A stretch of 64,000 nucleotides of DNA. It comes from Chloroflexota bacterium. Lineage in GTDB: Bacteria > Chloroflexota > Anaerolineae > Anaerolineales > DRMV01. The position numbers and the translations under genes were made by a program. The notes beneath the pieces are model-generated. The model did not search any database. It was not told the DNA's origin and saw only the letters and a list, made by a program, of their open reading frames with translations. The stretch spans positions 62,001 through 126,000 of the forward strand of contig DRMV01000041.1 in NCBI GenBank assembly GCA_011322445.1. Direction: 5' to 3'. Position 1 is the stretch's first letter; each line of letters begins with the position of its first letter. Shown piece by piece: positions 9,428-18,955 of the stretch.

Positions 9428-9616
9428 GGCTTTCTGCTCGGTGCGCGGCAAAAATCCCTTGCTCGGTGCCCATCCGAAAGCACTTGCCGCTCAGGGAACG
9501 CGCGATGGCATTCCCCGCGTGGGTTTTCGAAGCGGTCCTTAGCGGGCAAGGAGAGGAAGGTTGCCGTGGTGGGAGGGCTTTTGCCTTGCTTTTATCGCCG
9601 ACACGCGTTGGCGTTG

Positions 9617-10627
9617 TTAATCTTCTTCCGGTGCAATGCGCAGCACGGCCTCGCCGTTGATGCGGCTGGCTTTCAGATCTTGCAGCGCCTTTTGGGCGGC
9701 TTCTAAGGGGTATTCCTGCACCGTGGTCTGCACCGGGATTTCGGCGGCGAGTTTCAGGAATTCCACGCCATCTTGATAAGTGGCGTTGGCGACGCTGCGC
9801 AGAGTGCGTTCCCAATAGATGAGGGGGTAGGGCATTTCGGGGATGGGGCTCATATGGATGGCGTTGATGGCCACGGTGCCGCCGCGGCGGAGGTTTGCCA
9901 GCGCCGCGTGGACGACTTTGCCCGCGGGGGCGAAGATGACAGCGCGGTCCAGCGGTTTGGGGGCCTTCTCGTCGGGGCTTCCCACCCATGCGGCGCCGAG
10001 TTCGCGCGCGTGGTCCTGGTGGTTGGGCGAGCGGGTGAACACGTAGACTTCACAGCCCCAGTAGCGCGCCACCTGAATGGCAATGTGCGCACTGGCGCCA
10101 AAACCGAACAGCCCTAACCGTTCACCCGGTTGCAGGTCGGCTTTCTTGAGGGCGCGATAGCCGATGATGCCCGCGCAGAGCAGCGGGGCAGCGTGCAGGT
10201 CGTCCATTTTTTCAGGGATGGGCAGGGCGTAGCGGGCTTCGGCCAGCATGTATTCGGCGTAGCCGCCATCCACGTGGAAGCCGGTGAAGCGGGCGTTGGG
10301 GCACAGGTTTTCTTCACCGTGCTGGCAATATTCGCACTGGCCGCAAGCGTCGTAAAACCACGGCACGCCGACGCGGTCGCCGATTTTGAGGTTGGTGACG
10401 CCTTCGCCGAGTTCATCTACAATGCCGACGACCTGGTGCCCCACCGTGATGGGCAGGCGTGGGGGGTGGATGTCGCCTTCGACGGTGTGCAGGTCGGTGT
10501 GGCACACGCCGCAGACGCGAATTTTGAGCCGCACCTGGCCCGGGCCGGGCTCGGGGGTCGGCACGTCTTCCAGGCGCATGGGTTCGTTTTCGATGAGATC
10601 GTGGGCATACAATCGCCAGGCACGCAT
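9617..10627 (-). CDS. Zinc-dependent alcohol dehydrogenase (MDR superfamily)
   Basis: 336 aa from the ATG at 10627, preceded by GGAGGTG. Catalytic zinc ligands are in CGVCHTD and GHQVVG, and structural zinc cysteines in CGQCEYCQHGEENLC. The coenzyme domain has GLFGFGASAHIA in place of the usual GxGGxG. It resembles AdhA/AdhP-like NAD(P)-dependent alcohol dehydrogenases. It is separated from the regulator gene by about 250 bases and from the epimerase gene by 56 bases, so co-transcription with the epimerase is possible. Substrate not determinable. Confidence 0.9.
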   Translation of the reverse strand: MRAWRLYAHDLIENEPMRLEDVPTPEPGPGQVRLKIRVCGVCHTDLHTVEGDIHPPRLPITVGHQVVGIVDELGEGVTNLKIGDRVGVPWFYDACGQCEYCQHGEENLCPNARFTGFHVDGGYAEYMLAEARYALPIPEKMDDLHAAPLLCAGIIGYRALKKADLQPGERLGLFGFGASAHIAIQVARYWGCEVYVFTRSPNHQDHARELGAAWVGSPDEKAPKPLDRAVIFAPAGKVVHAALANLRRGGTVAINAIHMSPIPEMPYPLIYWERTLRSVANATYQDGVEFLKLAAEIPVQTTVQEYPLEAAQKALQDLKASRINGEAVLRIAPEED

Positions 10628-10683
10628 GACGCACCTCCGGGAAGTGGTGTGGGCCTTCAAGGGGAAGGCAGTGCCGCGGCTGG

Positions 10684-11628
10684 TTAGGCGGGCTGGGCTT
10701 CCTTGGGCTGGAAGCGGGGGTCGCGTGTCAGGGTGAGCCGCAGCCCTTCGGCCAGCCCGACTCGCGGGTGATAGTTCAAAATGTGGGCTGCTTTGCTGAG
10801 GTCGGCGCACATGCGGGGTACGCCGCCGCCGCTGCGGGGATTGTACACAATTTGGGCGTGGCTGTGGGCAATTTCCAGCACCAGGTTGGCAAGTTGGCGG
10901 ACGCTGGTTTCCTTGCCACTGCCCACGTTGATGATTTCGCCGGCTGCCTGCGGGGCTGTGGCCGCGGCCACCAGCGCATCGACCACATCATCCACGAAAA
11001 CATAGTCGCGCGTTTGGCTGCCATCGCCGTGAACGACCAGCGTGCCGCCGCGCACGGCCTGGTAAAGGAAGTTGGGAATGACCGGCGGGTGAGAGGGCGG
11101 CAGGTGCTGCCCTGGGCCGTAAGCGTTGAAAACTCGCAGCACCACGGTTTCCATGCCCCACAGCAGCCCAATGGTGCGCACATAGTGCTCGGCTGCGAGT
11201 TTGGAAACCGCATAAGGTGAGCGGGGGTTAGGCATCATGGCCTCGTGTAGCGGCTGGGTTTCCTGGAAGCCATACACCGCGCCGGAAGACACCAGCACTA
11301 CCCGCCGCACGCCGACATCGCGCATTGCTTCCATCAACGCTACCGTGCCGCCGACATTGACGGCGTTGTATTCGCGCGGGTAGAGCACCGATTCCGGCAC
11401 CGAGACGCGGGCGGCGAGATGATAGACGCAATCGACGCCTTGCAGCAAGGTCCACAGCTTGGGGCGGTCGTTGATGTCGCCGCGGGTGAACATGACCTCG
11501 GGCGAAAGGGCTTCGCGGTCGCCCGCCGAAAGGTCGTCTAACCCGCGTACCTGGTGGCCTTCCCGCACCAGGCGGTTGGCTAACGCTGCCCCCAGGAAAC
11601 CGGCTGCGCCGGTGATGAGAAAGTTCAT
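10684..11628 (-). CDS. NAD-dependent nucleotide-sugar epimerase/dehydratase (extended SDR)
   Basis: 314 aa from the ATG at 11628; the much longer upstream open frame has no coding character. Rossmann motif GAAGFLG (6-13), YHLAARVSVPES, catalytic SSGAVYG and YAVSK (Y-x3-K), and a C-terminal GDGSQTRDYVFVDDVVDA as in GalE/WbpP-type 4-epimerases. It probably interconverts UDP- or GDP-sugars for the polysaccharide locus that begins divergently at 11.9 kb. Confidence 0.9.
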   Translation of the reverse strand: MNFLITGAAGFLGAALANRLVREGHQVRGLDDLSAGDREALSPEVMFTRGDINDRPKLWTLLQGVDCVYHLAARVSVPESVLYPREYNAVNVGGTVALMEAMRDVGVRRVVLVSSGAVYGFQETQPLHEAMMPNPRSPYAVSKLAAEHYVRTIGLLWGMETVVLRVFNAYGPGQHLPPSHPPVIPNFLYQAVRGGTLVVHGDGSQTRDYVFVDDVVDALVAAATAPQAAGEIINVGSGKETSVRQLANLVLEIAHSHAQIVYNPRSGGGVPRMCADLSKAAHILNYHPRVGLAEGLRLTLTRDPRFQPKEAQPA

Positions 11629-11964
11629 ACCGTGACCTCGTGTGCTGCGCGGCCGGAGCCGCGAGGATGTGCCCCTGCTCATTATAGCACTGCAGAGAAC
11701 GTCCAGAGCAGAAATCCTACCGCCGACCACCATGCCAGATGGCCAAAGATGGGGAAACCGTCGGGGCGAGAGGCTTACCTTTGGGGCAGGGAGGCGGTCG
11801 TGGCGGGGCCGGTGCGGTGGCTTTAGCCCGGCTGACCCGCGTCCTGACAATGCTTCTTGCTGTCGGTGGCGCGCCGCTGGGGCGGGAAAGCGTGGGTATA
11901 ATATGTGTATTGTTGGCATCGATGGGGCTCTCTGGGCAAAGCGGCCGCGACGCGCGAGGTTTTC
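11629..11964. other. Divergent intergenic region, 336 bases
   Basis: Separates the minus-strand epimerase from the plus-strand GT-C-like gene. The only signal is TATAAT at 11897-11902, with no convincing -35 at 16-18 bases, followed by GAGG just before the ATG at 11965. No RNA gene or conserved short ORF was recognised. Confidence 0.4.
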
Positions 11965-14841
11965 ATGAATGCTACCGTTTCGGACAAATTTGAAAGGCGC
12001 ACTTGGCTGTGGTGGGCTGTGTGGGCAACCTTGGGCAGCGTGCTGGGGGGCGGATATTTCCTCAGCCGCCCGTGGTGGTTTGGGCATCCGGTGCCCCTGA
12101 GCGTGTGGGGTGGTGAAGTGGCCGCCATTGCCCTGGGCACGCTGGCGATCTGGTGGCTTGCGTGGCAACAGCGGCGGGGAGGCGTTGCCGCGATGCAACG
12201 GGCTGCGCAGCGCCCGTTGTGGCTGTGGGGCTGGGGGTGGCTGACGTGGTTGAGCCTGGGGCTGGCGCTGACCCCTTCCGCTTTTTGGGAAGGCAACTTT
12301 CGCGCAGCCGTATTGTGGCAGCATGGCCTCTTGCTGTGGTTCTGGCTGGTGTGGGTGGGGGGAAGCGCCTGGTTCCTCGGCTGGAAGCAGCAGGGCGTTT
12401 TTCACCGCCCCGCATTCACGGGCTGGAAAACGTTTACTGCCATCCTTGCCCTGTGGGGGGTTGCAGCCTTGTTCATCATCCTTACCGGCTGGGGGTGGCG
12501 GGCGTCCTTTTACTGGCAGGGCGTGGGGGTGCCCATCCTCAGCGGGCAGGTGTGGCTTTTACTGACTTTCCTGGGGCTTGGCATCACGGTGGCGCGGTGG
12601 ATGCCTTCCCGTTTTTGGAAACGGGTCAAGGCGCGCGACGCCATCGTGGTGGTCGTTCTGTGGTTGGTGGCCTTCGGAATTTGGTGGCGCACCACCCCTG
12701 CGCCGACCCATTTCCAACCGGCCGCATTCCCTCCGAACTACCAGCGTTACCCTTTCTCGGACGCGGAACGCTATGGCCTTGCCGGTGAGCAAGCGGTGTT
12801 GGGCTATGGTTATTTCGCCAGCGCGAGTGCGCCGCGCGGAGCCCTGGTCAACACTCATCTGGGACTGGCCGGTCTGCTGGCTTTGATTCAAGTGTGGGCC
12901 AGGCGTGCGTCTGCCATCACCACGGTGCTCCTGCTCCTGCTTGCGTGGATGCCCGCGCTGTTGTACCTGCTGGGGGCTCTCGTGCATTCACGCGCCGCGG
13001 GGCTGTTGCTGGCCGGCTTTGAAATTTTGCACGAAAGGAACGCGATTCTGCACGCCGACCTTTTTCATGTTACCTCGCACGTCCACATGTGGGCTACCGA
13101 ACCCCTGCTGCGGGAAACTTTCGTGCTCCTGACGCTGGCAGCGGTGCTTTTCTTGCAACGCCCGTGGAAGCGCAAAGCGTGGCTGTTTGCCGTGGGGGCG
13201 CTGCTGGCCTTTGGTTTGCTCGTCCGGCGGGAGGTCCTGGTACTGGCAGCACTCTCGCCGCTCTTGGTATTCCCCATATTGTTTTCGGGCGGCCGGCAAA
13301 GACAACGAATCATCCGGGCTATTGCCTTAATGGGGATACTTGTGGCAGGAATTGCCGCTGTGTTAGTACCATGGGTGGGCCGGGGGCATATTCTCTCATT
13401 GAGGCCTCCCGGGGCGCGCTCAAAGATATCAACGGTTTCTATAATCCGCGGGTGGTTGCTTGGCCCGGTAAACACCGTGCTTTCCCCAAAATTTAGAATG
13501 GACGTCTTTCAAAATGTTGCCGCAGGCCCCCCTTCTTCGGTGCCTTCCCCCTCGTCGGGCACAACCCTCATTGTGCCCTCCACTTTGCCTGCAGCAACGC
13601 CTTCCAAGACAAGCGCTTCCCTCTCCGCCACTCCTACCCCTGAACCGGTGCCAACTGCCACTGCCCAAGCCACACCGCTTCCTCGTCACACGGCGTTGGC
13701 CACCCAAACTGCCTCAACTTCTTCGTCAGGCCCTACGTCAACAGGGTTTTGGGAACGCCTTGCTCAATGGCATGAGGGATTGCTCGTTGCCATCGGCGAT
13801 TTGTTCATCCGCAACATCCTGGCGCTCGTGCTGGCGTTCCCGCCGGTGGCGCGCTTTTACCCCATGACGTGGGTCGTGGGCGAGAAAGTTCCTCTCTGGC
13901 GGGACTTCCTCTCCTCCCCCTGGTATCGGTTGCCGGGGGAAACCACGTTGTTACTACTCTTGCAAATGGGGGTGCTTTCCGCAGGCATGGCGGCGCTGTG
14001 GCGCAAACGGCGGGAGGCCGTAGTCTTTCCGCTCGGGTTGATGGTTTTCTATTTGGGTGTTAGCGCCGTGGCGCGCGACGCTGGGGGGCGGTATATCGTG
14101 CCGCTGGACTGGGTGCTGCCGCTCTTCGCCGCGGTGGGGGGCGTCACATTGCTGCGCGAAGGCGCGGCGATGCTGGGCGGCACGCTGCCGGCATGGTTGC
14201 AAACACCGCTTGACTTGGCGGAAAACACGCCACGGCTTGCCCGCCGCGGATGGCAACTGGGCGGCGGCGTGGCGCTGCTTTCTCTGGCCATGGTTGTGCT
14301 GGAGTTTGGCGCTATGGGATGGGTGGCTTATTCCGGGCAGGCTGGCGCGAGCACTTGGCCGGCCACCACGCCGCCCCGCTGGCGCCCCACCACCTCCGAT
14401 GAAATCCTGCGCCGCCTGGATATGCTCCACGCGTGGTCAAGCCTTCCCTGGTCACGCGAAGAGGTGCAGCAGGCGTTAGTGCAGCACAAGGTGTGGGGCA
14501 GTTGGGGGTATCTCTTTTACCCCCGCTATGTGCAACCCACCGACGATTGCGGCGGGCCTTGCTGGCCTGGGGGGATAGAATCACCTTCTCTGCTCTTCGC
14601 TGGTGTGCTGGGAGGTATAGGGCAAATGCGTTTCCGGCTGCCACTGGCGACACCACCGCCCGCGATTCAGGATGGGAGCGAAGTGCTGGTGCTCTTTTGC
14701 AAACCGCTGAGAGATCATGGCTTCATTCATGCAAAAGCGCAGGTTTTGATCCAGATCGAGCGGGGGGGGAAGGCACCGCTCGCGGGGAGTGTGAGGGTCT
14801 TTGTGCCGGCAGAGGCCACGCTGGCTTGTCCTCAGCCCTGA
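11965..14841 (+). CDS. Large multi-spanning membrane protein, probable GT-C-type glycosyltransferase
   Basis: 958 aa from the ATG at 11965 (GAGG 5 bases upstream). It has about a dozen hydrophobic segments (first at about 9-30), a loop with E-R-N-A-I-L-H-A-D after a transmembrane pair, and a C-terminal soluble domain (about 800-958). The size and topology resemble membrane glycosyltransferases of the GT-C fold (PMT/ArnT-like), but no diagnostic motif is certain. An unusual stretch at about 515-595 is almost only Ser, Thr, Pro and Ala, inserted between membrane segments and presumably extracytoplasmic. It opens the polysaccharide locus; a role in glycan assembly is inference. Confidence 0.65.
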   Translation: MNATVSDKFERRTWLWWAVWATLGSVLGGGYFLSRPWWFGHPVPLSVWGGEVAAIALGTLAIWWLAWQQRRGGVAAMQRAAQRPLWLWGWGWLTWLSLGLALTPSAFWEGNFRAAVLWQHGLLLWFWLVWVGGSAWFLGWKQQGVFHRPAFTGWKTFTAILALWGVAALFIILTGWGWRASFYWQGVGVPILSGQVWLLLTFLGLGITVARWMPSRFWKRVKARDAIVVVVLWLVAFGIWWRTTPAPTHFQPAAFPPNYQRYPFSDAERYGLAGEQAVLGYGYFASASAPRGALVNTHLGLAGLLALIQVWARRASAITTVLLLLLAWMPALLYLLGALVHSRAAGLLLAGFEILHERNAILHADLFHVTSHVHMWATEPLLRETFVLLTLAAVLFLQRPWKRKAWLFAVGALLAFGLLVRREVLVLAALSPLLVFPILFSGGRQRQRIIRAIALMGILVAGIAAVLVPWVGRGHILSLRPPGARSKISTVSIIRGWLLGPVNTVLSPKFRMDVFQNVAAGPPSSVPSPSSGTTLIVPSTLPAATPSKTSASLSATPTPEPVPTATAQATPLPRHTALATQTASTSSSGPTSTGFWERLAQWHEGLLVAIGDLFIRNILALVLAFPPVARFYPMTWVVGEKVPLWRDFLSSPWYRLPGETTLLLLLQMGVLSAGMAALWRKRREAVVFPLGLMVFYLGVSAVARDAGGRYIVPLDWVLPLFAAVGGVTLLREGAAMLGGTLPAWLQTPLDLAENTPRLARRGWQLGGGVALLSLAMVVLEFGAMGWVAYSGQAGASTWPATTPPRWRPTTSDEILRRLDMLHAWSSLPWSREEVQQALVQHKVWGSWGYLFYPRYVQPTDDCGGPCWPGGIESPSLLFAGVLGGIGQMRFRLPLATPPPAIQDGSEVLVLFCKPLRDHGFIHAKAQVLIQIERGGKAPLAGSVRVFVPAEATLACPQP

Positions 14842-14855
14842 GGAGGGAGTATAAT
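14826..14855 (+). promoter_or_regulatory. Candidate promoter before the Wzz-like gene, -10 inside a hairpin loop
   Basis: TTGTCC (14826-14831), 18 bases, TATAAT (14850-14855). The -10 sits between arms GAGGGAG and CTCCCTC, so the same segment can form a 7-bp hairpin. Located across the end of the preceding gene. Confidence 0.4.
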
Positions 14856-14923
14856 GGCTCCCTCTCGCCCTGAGAATGAAACAGCAGCAGGCAGGGAGAT
14901 GCCCAGGCGTGGAGGATAACGGT

Positions 14924-16198
14924 ATGGAAAACCAAGTCGTGGATCTTTGTGAAGACGAAATCGATCTGCGAGAACTGGTGCTTACCCTTTGGCGTGGAAA
15001 GTGGATCATTGTGGCTGTTACGCTGGCGGCCGCCGTGGCGGCTCTGGTGGTGAGTCTGGCATTGCCTGAGCAATATCAGGCCGAAGCGGATTTGGTGCTG
15101 ACCCAACCCGAATTGGAGAACCAGGTCAGCGAAGGTCTTTCTTTACATATTATAGTGCCGGACGTGAAAACAGTGACAGTCATGGCACAAGCACCTAAAT
15201 TGTTCCAGCGTTTGAGCGAGGATCCGGCTGTTCAGGCCGCGTGGGCGCAAGAAGAAAAGTCGTTGACATGGCAACGTCTTGCTGGTAGCGCTGAAGTGAA
15301 AGAGCAAGGGAAAGATGGATTGCAGTTGTTGTTCAAGGATACGGATCCGGCCCGGGCGGCGTTGGTCGCAAACCATTGGGCTAAGTTGGTTGCAGATGAC
15401 ATCAATGCGCGTTATGGGTGGGAGGCGTTAGATGCCCAACTTGCGCCTCAAATTCGGTCGGCATGGGAGAATTACCAAAAAACGCAGGATAATTATCTTC
15501 AGGTACTGGACGGGAGTAAGGCAACTGCTTTGAGTGTCCAACTGGAAAATGTAAAAAGTACTTTGGATTGTGTTCTTTCCCTTTCCCGCAGTCTAGAGCG
15601 TTTGCGGGCCAGTGTGGCCTCTTTTGAAAAATACCTGAACGGGTTAGAGACAACCGCGGCGTTTTCTCCTAGTGATGCTTTGACTTTGGTGATGTTGCAA
15701 CAACAGGTGTGGGCCCTTCAAGTGTGCGCCTCCAGTACCATCAATGTCCAAGTGCAGTGGCCAGCAGACGCTTTGTCCTCATTGACGGTTGGGGAAGCAA
15801 AAGGACTCATAAAAGAATTGCAGACTGCGATCGAAGAGCGCGAGCAGGGTTTGACAGAGCAGCAGAAATCTTTAGAGGCTGAGACGGTAAACCTTAAAAA
15901 GACGTTGGAAGAAGAGCAGGCTCGCGTGCGCGAGGCGGCTCAACAACGGGATACGGCATGGGAGACTTATCGTTCACTGACTGCATTGCGTTCCCAAACC
16001 CAGGCCTTGGCGTCGTCGGAGAACCAGGTGGCCTTGCTGTCGGCGCAAGCGGTACCGCCAGAGGAACCTGTTTCGCCGCGAACAAAGATGAATGTGGCGC
16101 TGGCGGCGGTGCTGGGCGTGATACTTGGCATGATGGGTGTGTGGGTGAAGGCGTGGTGGCAGCCGTTGGAAGAGAGCGCTCCCCAAGAGAAAGCATGA
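14924..16198 (+). CDS. Wzz/chain-length determinant-like protein
   Basis: 424 aa from the ATG at 14924 (GGAGG 8 bases upstream). Typical Wzz topology: short cytosolic start (IDLRELVLTLWRGKW), first membrane helix at about 27-47, a long extracytoplasmic region rich in coiled coil (about 140-370, with heptad-like runs of Glu, Lys, Leu and Gln), and a second membrane helix at about 390-410 preceded by the Pro-rich PPEEPVSPRT, as in polysaccharide co-polymerases. No tyrosine-kinase domain is fused. It probably sets polymer length together with the Wzy-like protein at 27.1 kb. Confidence 0.85.
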   Translation: MENQVVDLCEDEIDLRELVLTLWRGKWIIVAVTLAAAVAALVVSLALPEQYQAEADLVLTQPELENQVSEGLSLHIIVPDVKTVTVMAQAPKLFQRLSEDPAVQAAWAQEEKSLTWQRLAGSAEVKEQGKDGLQLLFKDTDPARAALVANHWAKLVADDINARYGWEALDAQLAPQIRSAWENYQKTQDNYLQVLDGSKATALSVQLENVKSTLDCVLSLSRSLERLRASVASFEKYLNGLETTAAFSPSDALTLVMLQQQVWALQVCASSTINVQVQWPADALSSLTVGEAKGLIKELQTAIEEREQGLTEQQKSLEAETVNLKKTLEEEQARVREAAQQRDTAWETYRSLTALRSQTQALASSENQVALLSAQAVPPEEPVSPRTKMNVALAAVLGVILGMMGVWVKAWWQPLEESAPQEKA

Positions 16199-16733
16199 TG
16201 CGTTCTCAAACATGATTTTGGTCATTCAAAAAGCACAATTGGCCTCGCTTGTGGCAGGACCTTGCTCACCCCCGATGAGCCTCGCTTGGCCTTTGGCTTT
16301 GTTCAGGCCAGGTGCTTGGGTCACTTGTCCCCTTTCCTCGCCTTAATAAAAGGAGGGCGGGGGACGATTACGGTGACGCGGCAGTGACGCCGCATTTTGT
16401 GTTTGCGCTTATCGTCACACTGAACGAGGCCTGCAAATCTTTTGCTCGAGCAGGGCAAGGCTTTCCTCTTTTCTCCCCAGGCTATCCATGAAGTGGGGAT
16501 GGGCAGAGGCGCCGGTTTCCCCTTTTGCTTCCCTTTCTTCAAGTAGTGGGTAAAATCAGCCTTTGGGCGAGGGCAGGGAGAGCACGGAAAAAGGAACACC
16601 TGAGGCATTTTTCAACTCACAACCGTGGGGAAAAGGAGGAAACTCTTGTGCCAGCCAGTAGCAGAATTTTTTCCCCTCTTGGTGAATGCGCCACCCTTTG
16701 CCTGATACGCTTCTTGGTCAGAAGGATTCCTGA
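16199..16733. other. Intergenic region, 535 bases, no gene seen
   Basis: Lies between the Wzz-like and the dehydratase genes. Short open frames here have no recognisable features. Composition drifts towards AT near its right end. No strong promoter, tRNA or terminator hairpin with a T-run was found. Confidence 0.4.
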
Positions 16734-18653
16734 ATGAAGAAAAGATATACCCTCTCGAGAAAAGTGATGGCGGTCAAGTTCCTGCTTGATGCCTTATTGT
16801 GGCTGCTTGCTGCGCCTTTGGCTTTTATCCTCCGGGTGGATTCCCCTCGTCTCTTTTTGACTTCCATACTTTTCTACACTTTAGTTTCCGCTCCTATCAA
16901 AATTGGCCTCCTATGGCTTAATGAGCTCTATCGGCAAGCCTGGCGGCGAGCAGGCATGCATGACCTCTATATTGTGGGACGAGCCGTGGGGGTTTACAGT
17001 GTCATCATGCTCTCCCTGGTGTGGCTATGGCACATTTTTCAATTAGGACGCCCGGGCCTTCTTTTGCCTCGAAGCATTCCTCTTATCGAAGGCACCTTGA
17101 GCATTCTGCTTTTAGGGGGTGTGCGGTTTCTCCGCCGGTGGGTGGATGAAAGGCGCATTCGCGCCCAAAGCCCGCAGCCTCGCCAACGCGTTTTACTGAT
17201 TGGCGCTGGCGAAGCCGGTTCACTCATTGTTCGAGAAATGCAACGACATCCCGATATAGGTTTGTTGCCGGTGGCTTTCCTGGATGATGATCCAGCAAAA
17301 CAAGGCTTGACCATATTGGGTGTTCCTGTTGTGGGCACTTTGTCTGCTTTGCCTCAAATCATCAAAGGCTATCGGGTTAATGAGGTGCTTATTTCTATGC
17401 CTTCTGCTCCCGGGAAGGTGATCCGGCAGATTACTGAGGTGTGTCGGGTAGAAGGGGTGGCTTGTCGTACAATTCCGGCTTTGCATGAGGTCATTTCAGG
17501 ACGAGTGCTTATTCGTCAGATCCGCGAAGTTCGCCTTGAGGATTTGCTGCGACGCGAGCCTATTCGTCTGGACCTGGATACCATTGCTTCATACCTTAGT
17601 GGCAAAACTGTGCTGGTGACGGGAGCGGGCGGTTCTATTGGGTCGGAGATTGTGCGCCAGGTGATTCGCTTTCGCCCACGCTTAATTGTGCTTTTGGGAC
17701 GCGGCGAAAACAGTCTTTATGAGATGGAGAAAGAAATTCGATTCGAGTGGCCGGGGGTACGTTACCAGGTTATCGTTGCTGATGTGAGGGATGCTGAACG
17801 ACTAATGCTTGTCTTCCAGCGGGTACAACCTCAAATTGTATTTCATGCTGCTGCTCATAAACATGTCCCTCTGATGGAAATGAACCCCGAAGAAGCCATT
17901 CTCAACAATGTGTTTGGAACGCTCAATGTTGTGCGCGCGGCCCAAGCGGTTGGCGTTGAGCGCCTAGTGAATATTTCTACCGATAAGGCTGTCAATCCAA
18001 CTTCGGTGATGGGGGCTTCAAAACGGGTGGCTGAATATGTGGTGCAAAGTGCTTCTGCCCAAGCCAAACCAGGGCAGGTTTTCGTTTCGGTCCGGTTTGG
18101 CAATGTGCTGGGCAGCCGAGGGAGCGTAGTTCCTCTGTTTCAGGAACAAATTCGCCGGGGAGGCCCTATTACTGTGACCCACCCGGAGATCAAACGCTAT
18201 TTTATGACTATTCCAGAAGCCGCGCAATTGGTTCTGCAAGCAGGAGGGTTGGGAGATAATGGAGCCGTCTATGTTTTGGACATGGGAGAGCCTATCAAAA
18301 TAGCAGATCTCGCCCGAGATCTTATCCACCTATCCGGCCTTACAGAAAAGGACATTCCCATTGTGTTTACGGGGCTTCGACCTGGGGAAAAATTATTCGA
18401 AGAACTTCTGACGGCTGAAGAAGGCGTGTCCAGTAGCCAACACGAGAAAATCTTTGTGGCCCGTATCACGCCAGTAGACGCTACCTGGTTGGCTAAATAC
18501 CTTGATCTTCTTCGACAAGCGGCTCGTGCCGGGGACGGTCGGCGTATTCGAGAGATCTTGCGGATGATGATACCTACTTACCGCCCCTGGTTTTTGAAGC
18601 ATTCCAGTCCGGATAACGTTGGAGAAGACTGGAGCAGGGAAGGTGAGCCCTGA
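16734..18653 (+). CDS. Membrane-bound nucleotide-sugar 4,6-dehydratase (PglF/CapD/WbpM family)
   Basis: 639 aa: four N-terminal membrane helices (about 13-125), a CoA-binding-like Rossmann domain (LLIGAGEAGSLIVREM, about 145-160), then the SDR catalytic domain with GAGGSIGSE (about 293), FHAAAHKHVPLMEMNPEEA, and the catalytic segment STDKAVNPTSVMGASKR in which Met replaces the usual SDR Tyr, as in PglF/FlaA1. Known reaction: UDP-GlcNAc to UDP-4-keto-6-deoxy-GlcNAc. With the PglE-, PglD- and PglC-like genes at 33-35 kb it completes a diacetylbacillosamine pathway in this window. Confidence 0.92.
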   Translation: MKKRYTLSRKVMAVKFLLDALLWLLAAPLAFILRVDSPRLFLTSILFYTLVSAPIKIGLLWLNELYRQAWRRAGMHDLYIVGRAVGVYSVIMLSLVWLWHIFQLGRPGLLLPRSIPLIEGTLSILLLGGVRFLRRWVDERRIRAQSPQPRQRVLLIGAGEAGSLIVREMQRHPDIGLLPVAFLDDDPAKQGLTILGVPVVGTLSALPQIIKGYRVNEVLISMPSAPGKVIRQITEVCRVEGVACRTIPALHEVISGRVLIRQIREVRLEDLLRREPIRLDLDTIASYLSGKTVLVTGAGGSIGSEIVRQVIRFRPRLIVLLGRGENSLYEMEKEIRFEWPGVRYQVIVADVRDAERLMLVFQRVQPQIVFHAAAHKHVPLMEMNPEEAILNNVFGTLNVVRAAQAVGVERLVNISTDKAVNPTSVMGASKRVAEYVVQSASAQAKPGQVFVSVRFGNVLGSRGSVVPLFQEQIRRGGPITVTHPEIKRYFMTIPEAAQLVLQAGGLGDNGAVYVLDMGEPIKIADLARDLIHLSGLTEKDIPIVFTGLRPGEKLFEELLTAEEGVSSSQHEKIFVARITPVDATWLAKYLDLLRQAARAGDGRRIREILRMMIPTYRPWFLKHSSPDNVGEDWSREGEP

Positions 18654-18755
18654 AAAACGACGCTATCGTTCCCATCAGGGGCAAGGGCGAAACATCACTT
18701 CTACAACATCTGGGCGCTCCCGCGAGGGCAATCTTCACGGGAGCGGTCGAACCTG

Positions 18756-18764
18756 TGCTAAAAT
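18756..18764 (+). promoter_or_regulatory. Extended -10 promoter element
   Basis: TGCTAAAAT fits the extended -10 form TGnTATAAT. No good -35 hexamer is seen. It lies 10 bases before the palindrome at 18775. Confidence 0.4.
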
Positions 18765-18774
18765 AGCCGCAATT

Positions 18775-18792
18775 ACGGACAAAGTTGTCCGT
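18775..18792. promoter_or_regulatory. 18-base palindromic operator-like site
   Basis: ACGGACAA, AG, TTGTCCGT: perfect 8-base arms. This form is typical of TetR-family operators, and its place just after a -10 element fits repression by road-block. No TetR gene is in the window. Confidence 0.5.
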
Positions 18793-18955
18793 TACGTTGT
18801 AACAGGGACGGCTGTCATGCCGTCCCTTGCGCCTTGGCGTTTCACCGACGATCGCTGTAAAATTGTGAGCCTTTCAATTACAGAAAGACGCCTTGACCAC
18901 GGAAGGAAGGCTTGTTCTGGTTTTGAGACTTTTTTGCCATCTCTCTTCTCATTTA

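Larger units (their letters stand above)
18654..18955. other. Intergenic segment with stacked hairpins
   Basis: Holds a stem CGCTCCCG/CGGGAGCG (18715-18722 with 18738-18745), an extended -10 followed by an 18-base palindrome (separate entries), then a stem GGGACGGC/GCCGTCCC around 18805-18826. No protein-coding frame with recognisable features follows, so it looks like a regulatory region without its gene, or a short RNA. Confidence 0.4.

Noticed and set aside
11629-12405. N-terminal extension of the sugar epimerase frame up to 12405
   Set aside because: The Rossmann start MNFLITGAAGFLG is at 11628; the upstream part is antisense to the membrane-protein gene and low in coding character.
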